NCBI GenBank assembly: GCA_029706075.1
Contig: JAINUG010000179.1
Location: forward strand, 1,262,501-1,326,500
Length of the DNA stretch: 64,000 nucleotides
Source of the DNA: Aldrovandia affinis
Taxonomy: Eukaryota; Chordata; Actinopteri; Notacanthiformes; Halosauridae
Reading direction: 5' to 3'
The notes under the pieces were generated by a model. It searched no databases. It was not told the DNA's origin and saw only the letters and a program-made list of their open reading frames with translations. The stretch's first letter is position 1. The number at the start of each line of letters is the position of its first letter. The translations under genes were made by a program, and so were the position numbers. Below, one piece after another: positions 1 through 12,805 of the stretch.

Positions 1-304
1 GAAATCATGGGTTGTAGTAGTAGGTGCATGCATAGTCATTGTTGTGAAGAGTGGATTAGATTGCATTTATTTCAGTGTTGTGATGGAGCCAGAGAGAAAG
101 AGGGGCTGCCGTTCTCAAGTGTGGGAAAACTCTGAATTGATATCTCCAAATAAGATTAGTCCTACATACATATTTCTGCTTACCGGCTGTTTATTGCTGG
201 TGACCAACAGATACACCAAAAATATTCACTCGCACACTCAGTATTTTATTATCAAGTTTGAATCATATTGGAAAACATAAGTCAATGAACAAGTATGAGT
301 TGTT

Positions 305-376
305 GACACAAGGGGAATTGAACCCGGGTCTACCGTCTAGGAGGGCAAAATTGTACTCTACACTATACATACCACA
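305..376 (-). repeat. tRNA-derived SINE fragment
   Basis: On the minus strand the stretch contains GGGTTCAATTCCCC, a clear B-box-like T-arm, with a tRNA-like stretch (GTATAGTGTAGAGTAC) upstream. It is short and undecorated, so it is called a SINE or tRNA-pseudogene fragment. The other sequence at 1-600 is unassigned. Confidence 0.45.
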
Positions 377-596
377 CGTCAGTTAGTGTGTTCATATATA
401 CAGTTGTATACACTTGGTAGTTGTCAGGTTTGTTGCGCTACATTAATTTCACCAGCAGATGGCAATATGCATTGTCTCATATGAAACTGAGTACTGAACC
501 CATTTTCGACAGTGTCAGAAACCCACAATGCTTCAGAAAGCTTAATTTCGCCATCACTAGCTGAGACTACAGCCCACACATATTGGCTCATCAGAA

Positions 597-2164
597 CATA
601 AGAACATAAGAATACATAATGATGAGAACGGGCCGTTCGGCCCATCTAGGCTCATCATGTCCTAATCTAAAGAGTATCTAGTACTACATCTAGCCTTGAC
701 TTGAATAGTCCAAGCGTTTCTGCCTCTACTACCTGACCTGGCAAGCTGTTCCAGGCATTGACAACTCTCTGTGTAAAGAAAAACTTCCTAATATCTGTGC
801 GGAATTTGCCTTTAACGAATTTCCACCTGTGGCCTTGTTCTGCTGACCCCACTTATCTTAAAAATCTTTGGTATTTTACATTACATTTAACATTTTAAGC
901 ATTTAGCAGACGCTCTTATCCAGAGCGACTTACAAGATGTGCATTAATACAAGGTAAGAACAATCATAGTTGGCGCACAAGATCAGTGCAGTAAACAGCA
1001 ATAGACATCATTGCAGGTGTCTGCATATCATACCTGTAACACTGGGAAAGAAAAGGTTAGTGGGTTTTAATTTTTTTATTTTTTATTTTTTATTATGTAC
1101 AGTGTAGAACAAGTAAACAGTGGTGATGACTGATTGACTAGATGGACAGTGTTCAGTGGTAGTGGAGTCTGAAGAGGTGGGTTTTGAGTCTCTTGCGGAA
1201 GATTGGAAGTGATTCCGCAGTCCTGACCGATTGCGTGAGGTCGTTCCACCAACGAGGGACCAGGACAGAGAAGAGGCGAGACCGCGAGGAGCAGCTGCCA
1301 GGCGCCCGGAGGGATAGGGCAGTCAGTCTGCCAGTGGAGGCGGAGCGGAGGGGTCTGGGCGGGGTGTAGGGAGTGATGAATGACTGGAGGTATGGGGGAA
1401 TATATTTTACTTTGTTAATCCCTTTTAGGAATTTTAAAACCTCAATCAAATCCCCCCTAAGTCTCCGTTTACTAAGTTTAAATAGATTGAGTGCCTTAAG
1501 TCTATCATCATAACTTTTACCTTTCATATCAGGTATCAGTTTAGTTGCCCTTCTTTGGACTTTTTCAAGAGCTTCTATATCTTTCTTGTAGTGCGGTGCC
1601 CAGAACTGCACACAGTATTCTAAGTGCGGTCTGACAAAGGCATTATATAACATTAATATAACCTCCTTTGATTTATACTCAATACTTTTTGCTATGTATC
1701 CCAGCATCCTGTTGGCTTTTTTCACTGCTGTAGCATACTGCTTTGATGCAGATAGGCTTTGATCAACTACAATTCCTAAGTCCTTTTCAAATTGAACACC
1801 TACTAACTTTTCTCCTCCCATAAAATACTCCTGTCTAATGTTTTTATTTCCCACATGCATAACTTTACATTTAGCAATATTGAACGTCATCTGCCATGTA
1901 TGTGCCCATTTTTGGATTTTGTTTAAATCATCTTGGATTACTTTAGTCGATTCCAAACTGTTTAGTATCATCTGCAAATTTAACTATTTTGCTACTAATG
2001 TCCATATCAAGATCATTTATGTAAATAAGGAAGAGCAGAGGTCCCAGCACCGATCCCTGCGGGACACCACTGCCCACAGCACCGAAGTCAGATACGGCCC
2101 CACCTACTGTTACTCTTTGTATTCGCCCTTGCAGCCAATTATGAACCCACTCTGAAACTACTGT
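597..2164 (-). mobile_element. CR1-type LINE, truncated, split by a nested L2 insertion
   Basis: Minus-strand translation gives reverse-transcriptase pieces: SGVPQGSVLGPLLFLIYIND and KFADDTK (catalytic FADD) near 1960-2110, then the thumb region VRPHLEYCVQFWAP and LFKLSKRRLRGDLIEVLKFL to about 1411, and RTDIRKFFFTQRVVNAWNSLP at 667-852. The 3' end carries the GAACATAAGAACATAAG signature at 597-613. A frameshift lies at about 1943-1977 and the 5' part is missing. The copy is interrupted at 880-1402 by an L2 fragment. It is non-functional. Confidence 0.85.
880..1402 (-). mobile_element. L2 LINE 3' end inserted into the CR1 copy
   Basis: The segment starts on the plus strand with an ACATTACATTTAAC tail and TTAGCAGACGCTCTTATCC, the L2-type 3' tail read backwards. 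It encodes, on the minus strand, a YTPPRPLRSASTGRL...PRWWNDL C-terminus. It is flanked by an 8-bp target duplication TATTTTAC at 872-879 and 1403-1410. Confidence 0.85.
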
Positions 2165-2234
2165 GTTAGTGCTGGGCTGAAACAAAAGCCTGCACACCCA
2201 GTAGATCTCCAGGACCAAAGTTGGGCACCCCTGC
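2165..2234 (+). mobile_element. hAT-type MITE fragment (right end)
   Basis: The stretch ends GGTGTGCAGG-type sequence read backwards and TTGGGCACCCCTG, the terminal motif shared with other hAT-like copies in the window (4056-4068, 7565-7577, 47343-47357). Only one end is present and it abuts the CR1 5' break. Confidence 0.5.
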
Positions 2235-3169
2235 CCTAGAGCAATGGCCATCAATTAATAATAATCACAATAGTAGGTGTGAGATACAGACAGGGGTTCC
2301 ATGTATTTCACCACAGCATTATATTTTCATTTCTTGTGCACTGCTCAGAATCCCCCTTAGTTCATCTTTCATCTCCGCAATAGGGTTTGTATTCAGTGCT
2401 TCTTAATACTGTGTGTTATGTAATTGTCTCAGGGCCTCTTGGATGTAAGCTTGTTTGTCTAACACAACTACTGCTCCCCATTATGTGCAGGTTTAATAAT
2501 GATTTCTTCATTCTCAGATATAGACTTTAAGGCTTGACTCTCCCTCTTAATAATGTTCCAGGTTTGTCTTTTGGTTTCATTTTGTCTTTGGTTCCATGTC
2601 GTAGCTGTTTTTTTTGTGTGAATTCTACCAATGTGGGGTTTGAGCTAATTGGAATACAATTACTATGCTTAAATGTTTTTTCTCATTTTAAGAGATATTT
2701 TGTATTTTGTGTCACAGTGGGAGCTCTTACAAAAGGTCATATATAATATATTCAACTACAAAATCTAAATGAAATATTTAATTTAATAAATTAAACATTT
2801 AATAATGTATCACTTAATGTCACTTATGTGAGGTTATACTTTCAGGCATGTACTTTTATACATATTGTGTAATATATTCTTGTATTTTAAAACATTGCAA
2901 AAGTGGAAATATATATATATACTGACTAAAAATATAGATTATGACATATAGTAAAATACACATTACTCACATTTTGGATTTACTTTGGAGTTACTTTATT
3001 AAATATTCAAATACAAGCTTATTCTCTGGTTGGCATCTTCATCCATAGAATTATCTTGTGAAACTAATTCAGTTAAAGCAGTTATGCTCTGTGTCTCTGA
3101 CTTCAATTAATCATCACTTTGTCATAGCCAATTACCTTGTAATATATTCTGAAAGAGCTGCTGTGGAGA

Positions 3170-3535
3170 TACAGTGGATTTCAACAATTGCAGGCTACCT
3201 GGACCATCTCCATTGACAACCATGTGGTGATCCCAACACCCACTGAAAAGAACCTGTGTGCGACACTGGATGACCAGCTGTCATTTTCTGCAAACGGCAC
3301 GGCGGTGACACGCTCCCGTAGATTCGTGCTCAACTATATCAGGAGGGTCCGCCCCTCCCTCACAAGGGCGCAGGTGCTGGTACAGGCTCTCGTCATCTTG
3401 TGGTTGGACTACTGCAACTCCCTTCTGACTGGAGCTCCCCATGTGCCATCAGACCATCAGTACTATCAAGTTTTCCCACACCATCCCCACTCCTCTGCAG
3501 TCCTCACTGGCTCCCCTTAGCTGCTCACATCAAAT
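3170..3535 (+). mobile_element. L2-type LINE reverse-transcriptase fragment
   Basis: The translation at 3188-3520 includes SIDNHVVIPTPTEKNLCATL, DDQLSFSANGTAVTRSRRF, YIRRVRPSLTRAQVLVQAL and DYCNSLLTGAP, all standard L2 RT C-terminal blocks. It is truncated at both ends. It differs from the copy at 25.4 kb and so represents another subfamily. Confidence 0.75.
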
Positions 3536-3794
3536 GTAAGTGATGCATGTGCATCTGGGAAGGTGCCCAGACAATATGAGCAGATTTGTCCTGCAAATCA
3601 AAATGACCCATCAAATATAATGTATAAATGGTTGAATTTCCCCCCCAGTACTCTTTTTCAATCATTACTTTTCACAAAGGAGGTACTTTCTTGTAAAGCA
3701 ACTTCCTTTCTGGTAACTGGGGACCCACATACAAGCTGAAATGATGCCTCCAGCACTCAGCATGAAGGATTTTACCAGAACCGGATGCTCCTTA

Positions 3795-4068
3795 AACAGG
3801 GGGGCAATTTCATTCCTGGAGGGCTAGTTGTTCAAACCGTTCATTCTGGCTTAATTTCTGAAAAAGCTGTATACACCAGTGGTGGCTCACTCATACAGTG
3901 GACCACAGTAGAACATTCTCAGAAAGGATACATGAGCGGGTCTACAACTGTAGCTTATGACTTTATCAAAAATGTCAGATCAAACAAAGGACTGGGCTAA
4001 TGACATATTTAAGAGCAGAAGCATGAGATCCCCAAACAGACCGGCCCTTGATGTGCACCCCTGCCCTA
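3795..4068. mobile_element. hAT-type MITE, degenerate
   Basis: The ends CAGGGGGGCAATTTCATTC and GATGTGCACCCCTG form an imperfect inverted pair of the CAGGGGTG...CACCCCTG type. The flanking 8-mers TCCTTAAA and CCCTAAAG are a poor target-site match, so the copy is old. The interior is non-coding. Confidence 0.45.
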
Positions 4069-7000
4069 AAGCAAATTATATGATTCATATATTTGTGTGA
4101 TAAAATTAAATGAAATAAGACATTCAGGGTCAAACATATGCTTAAACATACTTTTTAATCAATGTACAATATCAATACAAACACTAGTTCATACTGTGGT
4201 TTTACACAGTTTAACAGGTACAGTTGCATTAATTCAATGGGGATTGAGACACAGGGTCCTGCCTGACTGAGCCAGAGAAGCTAGTGTTACATCTCCGTCT
4301 CTAGACACAAACACAAGCCTCTTGGCATAACTGGTGTTTGGGTCTGAATAAGCCATACAAGATTTTTCACCCATACAAATGTGCCATGCTTTAGTGGTAC
4401 ATGTGGAAATGGTGTTGTGTAATCTTACTGTGGGGTCACATAGGGGATAACCAACCTGTATGAAGTACCGCACATACCCACAGGGCTCCAAGAGCAGGAT
4501 GCACACCACTTTTTACTGTATAGTCAATTGAATCTTGGTTTAGATTTTGTGTCATGTGTCTGCAGAAGCTCAAGATGGATTGTCTTAAGAAAACAATGAT
4601 GAATACAAGTATACAATAGCAATATTAAGTGAATTTAATATATTTAAGGAGATTATAGACCCATCACAGATTGTTTATTGCAAATGGCTCAAAATTGGCG
4701 ACAATCTCTCTTGAACAATATAATTAGAATTGTCCAGCAGAGGGCGACCACAGTTAACATATAGCACGTGACGTCTTACTTTTCCCACACTTCTCAACCA
4801 AACGATACTGTGACCAAAAAAGGGTTTGAGGAAGGAGTTTTTTAATACTGTTCTGACTTCTCATCAAGCTAAGAAAAACCAAGAGAAGGCCATTTAACCA
4901 GCTTTATTCTAATTCTAAATGTCTAATCTAATTGTAAGTTCTCTCTCTGATGTTAAATAATTTCTCCCATTTAAAGTCCTGTGCTTTGGACAGGGTGGTT
5001 TGAAATGGAGAGCCTGGGTTTACTGCTGGAGAGTGGCTTATAGCTGGCTTCCCCGGAAGGGTACCGTAGGAGGAAGGCCACTCCCACCTTCTGCTCTGAC
5101 TTCTGCCGTTTCCCCCTCAGAACATGCCTGCTGTCCCTTCAGCTACCCCACCGCCCCGCTATTCCCTCCCGGACCTCACGGGTGGAGCGGACGAGCATTC
5201 TGGAGGCTTGGCTCTGCCCAGCTCAAGTTCAGAGAAATTCTGTCAGGTGGTTGTGGTGCACCGGAGGAGGCTGAGGACCGATGCCTCATTTGATGGAAGG
5301 GGAGAAGACAAGAACGTGTGACAGATGTCCCTGACGCTGGCTTCCTGTGAAACACCATCCGTCGGGGACACAAGTCAGAAGGGAGTCGCAGAGGAATCGC
5401 GTGGGGAGGAGGGAAGAAACGACGGCACAGATGTTTCGCCCTAGCGTCGCCCCGCTGATTCCCTTTGGTTACGCCTCAGGCAGTAGATTGCATTACTTGT
5501 TCCCACCCTTCAGCTGTCCAGCTGAGCTCAACCACAACTGCTTTCCTTGACCTCAACTCTTCAGCCAAATGGGAGTTTTGTTACAATATTGAGTGTGTCC
5601 TCAGGTGCTTCGTTTGTTCAGGGCAAAGTTATGCAAGGCAAACATGAGGACGAGAGTAGAAAAATGATCTGGAAAAAGAATAGTGTAATAAAATATTGTC
5701 CAAACCTAAATACTTTCATATTTATATTCCCCAACAGTAAGTTCTATAAAATATTTCTCAGATTTCCCCCTCTTAGCAAATGTTGAGAGCATTAAAACCC
5801 TATATATGGCTATGAACATCAGCAACAATGTATTAAAATATTAAGCCACTTTATGAGATCTGTGGAAATGTTACTCAAATATTATTAAGAGCTATAACAA
5901 GTGCCAACAACTACTATCCGCTTTCCCAATAAAAGAAAATTCCAGCTTGAAGTCATACACTCCTATTTAATATCTTCAGGGTTGGTGAGCTCATAGTCTG
6001 GAAGGTTTGGGAGAAAAACAGAGATCGCAACAGATAGAACACTTTGAAGGGTACTCAATCAAACCGCTATGGCGCTTTCACCTTAACTGCATAAGAATAT
6101 GTATAATAGGTTTTTTTTTTAAATATCAGAAAATAATTTTATTCTTTTTAAAGACTTTTGCAGTGACCATTGATGAGGAGTCTATGAAGACCAGTGTTGG
6201 CCCACCATACGTTTCCTGCCCTATGTTTCATGCACTGTAATCGGTTACATAATAAACAACCTTATCTTCCCGTTTAAAGAGGGACGTGGATTATGTATTC
6301 AGAGTGCAATCACAAAGACAGATGAATTAGGTGAATATGCATGTTCTGGTCCTAACATTTAAAGGGCAAACAGATCGCGCAGGGCCAGTCACCCGCTATC
6401 CATGGCAAGACGTGCAGCCGGGCAGCAGCTGCTCACGTTGATGGAAGATTATTAAATATCAGAGTTCAGCTTTAGGTCCAATTAAAAGCAGCCTGAAGGA
6501 AATGTTGGGATAAGAAGTCATGAGATTTCACTCACGTAAATTACTCACGGTTTGCCCGGCAGAAAGGGCCTTTGTGTTTCCTCTGCATATGTCCACCCCT
6601 GTTCCTATTGGAAAAGGGTCTGTTGGTGGTTACTCGAGGGACATTGTACGTGTCTCAATGTCTCTTCTTGGTTCAAAGCGAAGTAAAGCAAACACAAGAA
6701 GCTGGGTGGAAAAAAATATATCAGTCTCACAAAACACAGCGTGACAATAGCACCTAAAATAGGCTGTGACACCGCGCCGTTTTGTGTTACCAGTGATGGA
6801 ATGCAGTTAATGTCTCAACCATTCAAGTAAAGAGGGAAAAAAAGGAAAAGAAACCCGTATTCACGGAGGAGCAAGTCCACTCGGGGCGGCGAGCCTTCCT
6901 GCGTTCATTAACTCTTGCAGAACCTTCGCGTAGTGACAATGCTGGCTTTTGACAAATAGAGGGTTGAGTGATTTATCACTGTGATGAAACGCACTCACTT

Positions 7001-7373
7001 TCGAGTTGCTGGATCTGCATAGAATGTTGAGATATATATATATATTTTTTTTAATGGGCACAACAAATCAGTCACTGCAGTCATAAATCTGCGATTGCAC
7101 TCCTGGAGTCAACAACCTTGAGGGCACAGAGAGACTTGAATGAGCATGAGTTCAATGTTTACTTACATTGGTCATGTGATTGAGAGGAGGAAAAGGGTTG
7201 GACAAAGATCCTGAAAGTGGAGGGATGTATGTATTATGGACCAGGGGCAAAAGGTTAAATACAGGAACAGCTGCACTCCCATAATTGTCATTGGTGCATA
7301 AGTATCACACAATAGTTTCAACATCAACATCAGCTTTGAATGCAGGTATCCCAGTGCCCACACCATAGTGAAA
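4069..7373. other. Unassigned non-coding stretch
   Basis: No recognised gene, RNA or transposon is visible. The minus-strand open frame at 4234-4509 (91 codons) and the overlapping frames at 5000-5550 show no domain I recognise. Short poly-A/T and AT runs occur (for example 7032-7051). Confidence 0.4.
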
Positions 7374-7381
7374 CTGCAGAG

Positions 7382-7577
7382 CAGGGATTTCCAACTCTAG
7401 TTCTGGAGAGCCACAGGATTCTGGGGTTTGCTGTTCACCTGAAAATCAGCAACCAATTTAGACGAGGTGAGGCGAGTTCACACCGTAATCAACTTCTTTA
7501 GTCTATCAATTAAGTTCTGGGTAACAATGGACACTAGCACACCCTGCAGTCTCCAGGATCAGGGCTGGTCACCCCTG
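7382..7577. mobile_element. hAT-type MITE with 8-bp target duplication
   Basis: Terminal inverted motifs CAGGGATTTCCAACTCTAG and GGCTGGTCACCCCTG bound a 196-bp non-coding element. Flanking 8-mers CTGCAGAG (7374-7381) and CTGTAGAG (7578-7585) match at 7 of 8 positions, as expected for a hAT insertion. Confidence 0.75.
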
Positions 7578-7726
7578 CTGTAGAGTCTAGGCCTGAACCC
7601 AGCCTGTTTTTTTTTGTGTCATGTCTGTGCCAGGTCAAGTTCAGCCTTTTCACGGGGTCTTCTAACGGTTCCTTTTATCCCTTCTGATCCTTTTACGACA
7701 CACCCAGAGATTAGAAAGACACAAGC

Positions 7727-7732
7727 TTTATT
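7727..7732 (-). promoter_or_regulatory. gna12: Candidate gna12 polyadenylation signal
   Basis: AATAAA reads on the minus strand here, about 4.5 kb past the gna12 stop. Variant ATTAAA signals lie closer, at 11446-11451 and 11743-11748. Which one is used cannot be decided without transcripts. A 3' UTR of several kilobases is plausible because the mammalian gene also has a long one. Confidence 0.2.
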
Positions 7733-8539
7733 TCCAGAGGGGTTACTGTCAAACATTTTACTCTGCCATCTGCATGATTAAAAAATATATCATAAGCAGC
7801 AGTCCCACAACATAACATACATTTCATGTATTTATACAATTTCTATATACAAAACAATTGTAATGCAATGCATCGCTTTTCGACTTTTACAGAGATTTAC
7901 AATAAAGACACTTTTGGAGTCTCGGTTCTACAGAAAGGGAATACCTCCCCACACTTTGAGTACTGCAAGGATTAGACATCTTTCTGGAAAATATGTTGGG
8001 TGGATTGTCCTGCACACACATGCAAAGCTCTTTGGAGACAGGAATAGTCAAAGAATTGAATCGTGTGCTTGTGAGGGTCATCACTACATGCATCAGCTGA
8101 CTGAACTTGGCAATAATGTAAAGCACCTGAAATGACATGGGTTAAGTTGCAAAGCACCTGAAATCGTCAAGCTAAACAGTGAACAAGAATTGAATGACAG
8201 TCACAGTAAGACGTGGAGACAACGCAGTTCTCCTCCACACGACACTTTGTGGAATCCATTGTTAGGAAACTGGGCTATTGAGTTTGACGCCATAGTTAAC
8301 TATGCGTGACTTTAGCTACAATACCGTTACGTTTACACCGTAGCCATGTTGCGCTATAACAAGCAAGGACTGGACACACACTCAAAAACACACTTGTAAA
8401 GTGTAACCAAAATGGTTCCCAAATGTGTCACATATTACAGTTTGAATACGATGCTGCAGCTATTGAACAATCGCCTGTTAAGGAGCTCCTCTACATAAGA
8501 ATGAGCTGCTGGGCGTGCGGCGTTCCTGTTGGCAACGCT

Positions 8540-8564
8540 GGGGGGGGGTGGCGGGGGGGGGCGG
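8540..8564 (+). other. G-tract with G-quadruplex potential
   Basis: Two runs of nine G (8540-8548 and 8553-8561) are separated by TGGC and followed by CGG. On the gna12 transcript strand this reads as C-runs. Confidence 0.6.
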
Positions 8565-9554
8565 AGCTCAAATTTACAAGCTCGCATGCAGAACATAGTG
8601 GTCTCTTCCAGATCCCTCTGGGCTGCAGGCGTTATTTCAGCACATGTGGCCAATGTGGAATCCTTATTAGAGAGAAAGACAGGGGTCTGTGTTTTTATCA
8701 GTGTGCGCCTGCTAATGTTTCCATACTGGTCAGTTAAAACAGCGCTCGGCTCAACTACAGCGCTTACCTTCCCTCTGTAACTAACTATCTGAGGCTCACT
8801 CGACAGCCATAGCCAGGTCCTATTAGTAAATATACACGGATGAGCCCTTGCAAGACATTTGCCATCACAGTTTCAAAGCTCCACAGAGTCTTGAAGGGCA
8901 CCTTGATTGATGCTTATTCCATCTGTAATCGTCAGACAAGCAGATAACCAAATTGACCAATTTCCAAAGCTCACAAACTCACAAGGCACTTGCACGGGCA
9001 TTAAGACCAACTGAACGGTTCATCACAGCGGAGGCAGACTTGTGCAGTCGCTGCAGTAACGCGCGCGGGGCTGATCGATTCTGTGGCAGCGCGGCCGCAG
9101 GCTTTCATTCCAGCCACAGACACTCTTAACTGCCCGATTCAACTCCGCCGCTACGTTCGCTCTGAGACAATTCGGCAGACCTCCCTGCTTCTCAGAGCAT
9201 CTGCCCTCCAGGACTGGTGGGACAGAAACCACCGACGTGCTGGCCACCCAGGAGAGCCGCGTAACAGCTCATCCCGAGAAGGCCCCTCGTGCGGACAGGG
9301 CCGCTGCCGATGGACAAAGCAGACCAATGGGAAAAGAGGAGAGCCAGCCTCCGTGTCACGGCCCAGCGTCCCCAAGCTCCTCGTCCCGGTCCAGTCGCTT
9401 GTTTGCCGTCGGTGAAGGCAGGTCAAACACTGCTCCCCCCCACCCTCGCCAAACACAGACCACTGGCCCCCATTGCCAGTGATATTGAAGTGCCTTTGTT
9501 TATGGTAGGGCCTCACATTCTTGAAGCTCTGTCTCTCTTTCTGTCGCTCTTGCC

Positions 9555-9593
9555 CACACGCACGCACAAAAACACACGCACACACACACACAC

Positions 9594-9634
<41 letters not shown>

Positions 9635-9672
9635 CACACACACGCACACACACACACACACGTGCACACATA
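9555..9672. repeat. CA microsatellite, interrupted
   Basis: About 118 bases of CA repeats with scattered CG interruptions. Long open frames on both strands here are artefacts of the repeat. Confidence 0.95.
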
Positions 9673-12224
9673 CATGCATCCTTCCTCTTGATAAACGATT
9701 CTGTTTGGCTGCTTCCTTGCTATTTCCAGCAACTAGTCCCAGTTTTAACAAGCTAGATCCGGAGAAGCTCAATTCCAACACACAGTACCTTTGTACACCG
9801 TCGCACACTCGTGTAACGTTGGCCGTGTATCTAAAATCTCAGGAGACAAAGACAAAAGCAATAAGCGAGAAAAATCTCCGAATTTATAATCTGGAAATCG
9901 ACATCTCATTTACAACATGAATTGCTTTCAACTAGAGAAGCTGCACAATTATGAGTTTAGCAGCTGCCGAAGGAAACGGTCAAAACCAATAAGGAAAGAA
10001 GCGCCATCCGCATTCCCCAGTCACAATGGCGATCCCACTAAATCATGTCCACAACTGGCAACCCGATTACACACATTTTTATCAAACCGACAAAGGCCGA
10101 CAAAACAATGTGTGGCTATCTGTAACGTTACAAAACAACGTTAAAAAAATCGTATATATCGTATTCACAATAAACATTTTTATACATCCGTTTACTTTGC
10201 TGCTGTTATTTGTTCAAACTGAGCAGTTGAATATTGGTTAAAAGTGATGTTCGGAGAATGCCGTCCTGTCAGACGTTGTAATTTTCAGCTCTGGTCCAGT
10301 CTTTGGTATCCATTTAGAACTGAAACGGCCTCCGTAATGCACTCCATCTGGGTTTGCACCATGTCGCACCTCTCTTGGTGTGACACACGAAAAAACAGCA
10401 AAGACCTAAATCTGGAATGTTCAGTGCAGTAGGACGTACACAAAGGTAGTCTTTCAAAATGTCAGTGTCAGATTTAGCGATCTTGATTGACAGGTAGCGA
10501 TGAGCCAATCGGGGCTCCTTAAACGTCAACCCCTGCCATTGTCTTTAGACAAGCGAGACAAAAGAACACACTCCTTTAACAAGAAGGTAGAGTGCCCTCT
10601 GCAACTTTGAATTGCGCTGAGGGATCCTGGGTCATCGACCGTTCCATAGCATTACATCACATTTGGGTAAAGAATGATGCTGTGTAACTGGCCTGATCAA
10701 TGTGGCACAATGTGCTTTACCTTCAAATTCCAGAAACAAACCTCTGTTCTTATTTCTTACCCAATAAGAGTTTAGGAGCTGTTGAAGTGAAAGAAAAAAA
10801 GCCACACTTTCTCAAACTGGTTACTGAAAGTCAGATATGGCATACTGCGGTGCAAGTGAACAGGGCCCAAACAGCTTAAAGACGCCATGAACAACTATAA
10901 ACACACTTCACGACTGTGGAGATCCAACGCTCAGCTTCTGCATGGCTGGCTATTAGGCAACGATGCAGACACCACAAGCGCTCCGTCGCGCACCAACCCT
11001 GTCTGGCACACCGCGAGCCGGTGAGATAAGCGCTCGCATTGTGAAACATTCATAAAGGCTTCGCTCATTGTCGGGGCGTGCATTGTCACCGAAAGATATG
11101 GCCCCTTCTTTTTGCCATTAATTCCACGTGAAAGCCACATGGAGCGGTTGTAAGTGGGCGGTGGAACAGGAAACCATTGAACTGCGTCACATTATTGTGA
11201 CTAATCCCATTCCTTTGTCCTCGAGACAATGAGCGGACTGTGATGGGCTTAGCCCGGGGGCCCAGAACGGGCCCATGTCTGTGGCCTTCCATTCCTCCCG
11301 GGCAATTAACCACCTGACTCAACTAACCACCGCCCTGATTAAACACATTTAGCCCCCCTTCCCCGGGTCTGAGATGTGTGAGCGTCTCAAACAGAGCAAA
11401 CCTGCTGGAGCACAGCCCTCCGGAATCAGAGTGGAGTGACCGTGGTTTAATCAGTGCTGGAGAAGTTTAAAGTCTGCTTCCTGTTCCAATACAAGGAAAA
11501 CACACACACACACGCACACGCACAAGAACCAAGGGGAGTGTAATGCTTTAAATATGTTGTTCTAGAACGGTTTTCACTGTCCTGCATTATGTATGTGTGT
11601 TTAAACTTAGTTTCACACGGCCTTTCTAATTAGAAGAGCTCTGGGCGCCTATTGGAAAGTGAGATATAACTTCCTGTTGGATTCAGACGTGTATTAAACA
11701 CAGCACAAATACATAAGCTGCTCTCCTCCAGACAACCCTTACTTTAATCTAGTGAAAGATTATATCTCAGGCCTTGTGGCGGGGCAAAATGCTTTTGCGA
11801 GCCATTGGAGGTTGTTACAGAAAGCTGCTTATACCAAAGGGGCTTCTTTCCGGACCTTCAATTACAACATTCATTGTGCATATTAGTGCAAAACCTATCA
11901 CATAACCAAGACTATGACTTTCATTTGCTTACTTTCTTAGCCATAAATATGATGGAAGACCTGAAGATAGACCGATGGTAAAAGATGGGAGTTCAGTTTC
12001 ATAAACATTGAATATCCTGGTGGAACATAAGCAGAAGAGAGAGGCCAAACCAAAACCTTTGATGTGATGGACTTCTGGAAAGAACCAGTGCATCTGCTGA
12101 TAGGGAAAAGTTTTGGACCCTTCTCTGCTGCCCATAAATGGAGGATGACGAACATGAGGACAAAGAGTGTGGTCCTAAGGAAGGCGGTAAGGCAGAATTA
12201 GCGCCACCTGTGGAGCAGGAGGCC

Positions 12225-12794
12225 TCACTGCAGCATGATGTCCTTGAGGTTCTCTTGCAGGATGGTGTCCTTGACCGCGTGGAAGACGAAGCGGATGTTC
12301 TCCGTGTCGATGGCGGTGGTGAAGTGGTGGAAGAGGGGCTTGCCGCGGTTCCGCCGCCTGCGGTTAAAGCACTGCACCAGGTAGGCTTGCACGTCTTCCA
12401 GCCGGTGCGGGTTGCCCTGAAAGTCAGCGAAGTGCTTGCGGATGCTGACCGTCCTCACCTTCTCCACCAGCAGGTCCATCTTGTTGAGGAAGAGGATGAT
12501 GGAGACGTTGGAGAAGAGCTTGTTGTTGACGATGGTCTCGAAGATGTTCATGGACTCCACCAGGCGGTTGGTGCTGCGGTCCTCCATCAGCACCTGGTCG
12601 TACTCGCTGGACGACACCATGAACAGGATGGAGGTGATGCCATCGAAGCACTGGAACCACTTCTGCCGCTGGGAGCGCTGGCCGCCCACATCCACCATCT
12701 TGAAAGGGATCTTCTTGATGACAAAGTCGTGCTCCACAATCCCCTTTGTGGCCTTCCTGGCCAGCAGGATGTCCTGCCTGCTTGGTACATAACT
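12225..12794 (-). CDS. gna12: G-protein alpha-12 subunit, exon 4 (GTPase domain and C-terminus)
   Basis: This terminal coding exon of 189 codons plus TGA (12227-12225) begins [19 protein letters not shown] after acceptor TTTCAG (12800-12795). It carries switch I with the catalytic arginine (RKATKGI), switch II ([10 protein letters not shown]), the guanine-specificity motif NKMD and the TTAIDT loop. It ends ENLKDIMLQ, which lacks the cysteine that pertussis toxin modifies in Gi-type subunits, as expected for alpha-12. It agrees closely with human GNA12 as I remember it, with differences such as SNVSI for FFNVSI. A CT/CA microsatellite lies only about 12 bases above the acceptor. Plus-strand reading frames here (for example 12138-12842) are antisense shadows. 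Confidence 0.98.
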   Translation of the reverse strand, partial: SYVPSRQDILLARKATKGIVEHDFVIKKIPFKMVDVGGQRSQRQKWFQCFDGITSILFMVSSSEYDQVLMEDRSTNRLVESMNIFETIVNNKLFSNVSIILFLNKMDLLVEKVRTVSIRKHFADFQGNPHRLEDVQAYLVQCFNRRRRNRGKPLFHHFTTAIDTENIRFVFHAVKDTILQENLKDIMLQ

Positions 12795-12805
12795 CTGAAA
12801 ACACG

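Larger units (their letters stand above)
7586..12224 (-). other. Region downstream of gna12 stop: probable 3' UTR plus unassigned sequence
   Basis: No conserved reading frame is visible on either strand. The stretch includes a G-run tract at 8540-8564, a CA microsatellite at 9555-9672 and a short CA run near 11500. Some of it must be gna12 3' UTR, but the end is unknown. Reading frames across the CA repeat and the GC-richer part at 9080-9480 show no domain I recognise. Confidence 0.5.

Noticed and set aside
1153-1977. 274-codon minus-strand open frame as a host gene
   Set aside because: It is a fusion of CR1 and L2 retrotransposon sequence across an insertion boundary.
9083-9480. GC-richer segment with overlapping frames as a possible exon
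   Set aside because: No conserved protein and no clear splice sites; it may be part of the gna12 3' region.
1-12224. Expected downstream neighbour amz1 (tail-to-tail with GNA12 in mammals)
   Set aside because: No metalloprotease motif or recognisable exon is found on the plus strand in this part of the window.
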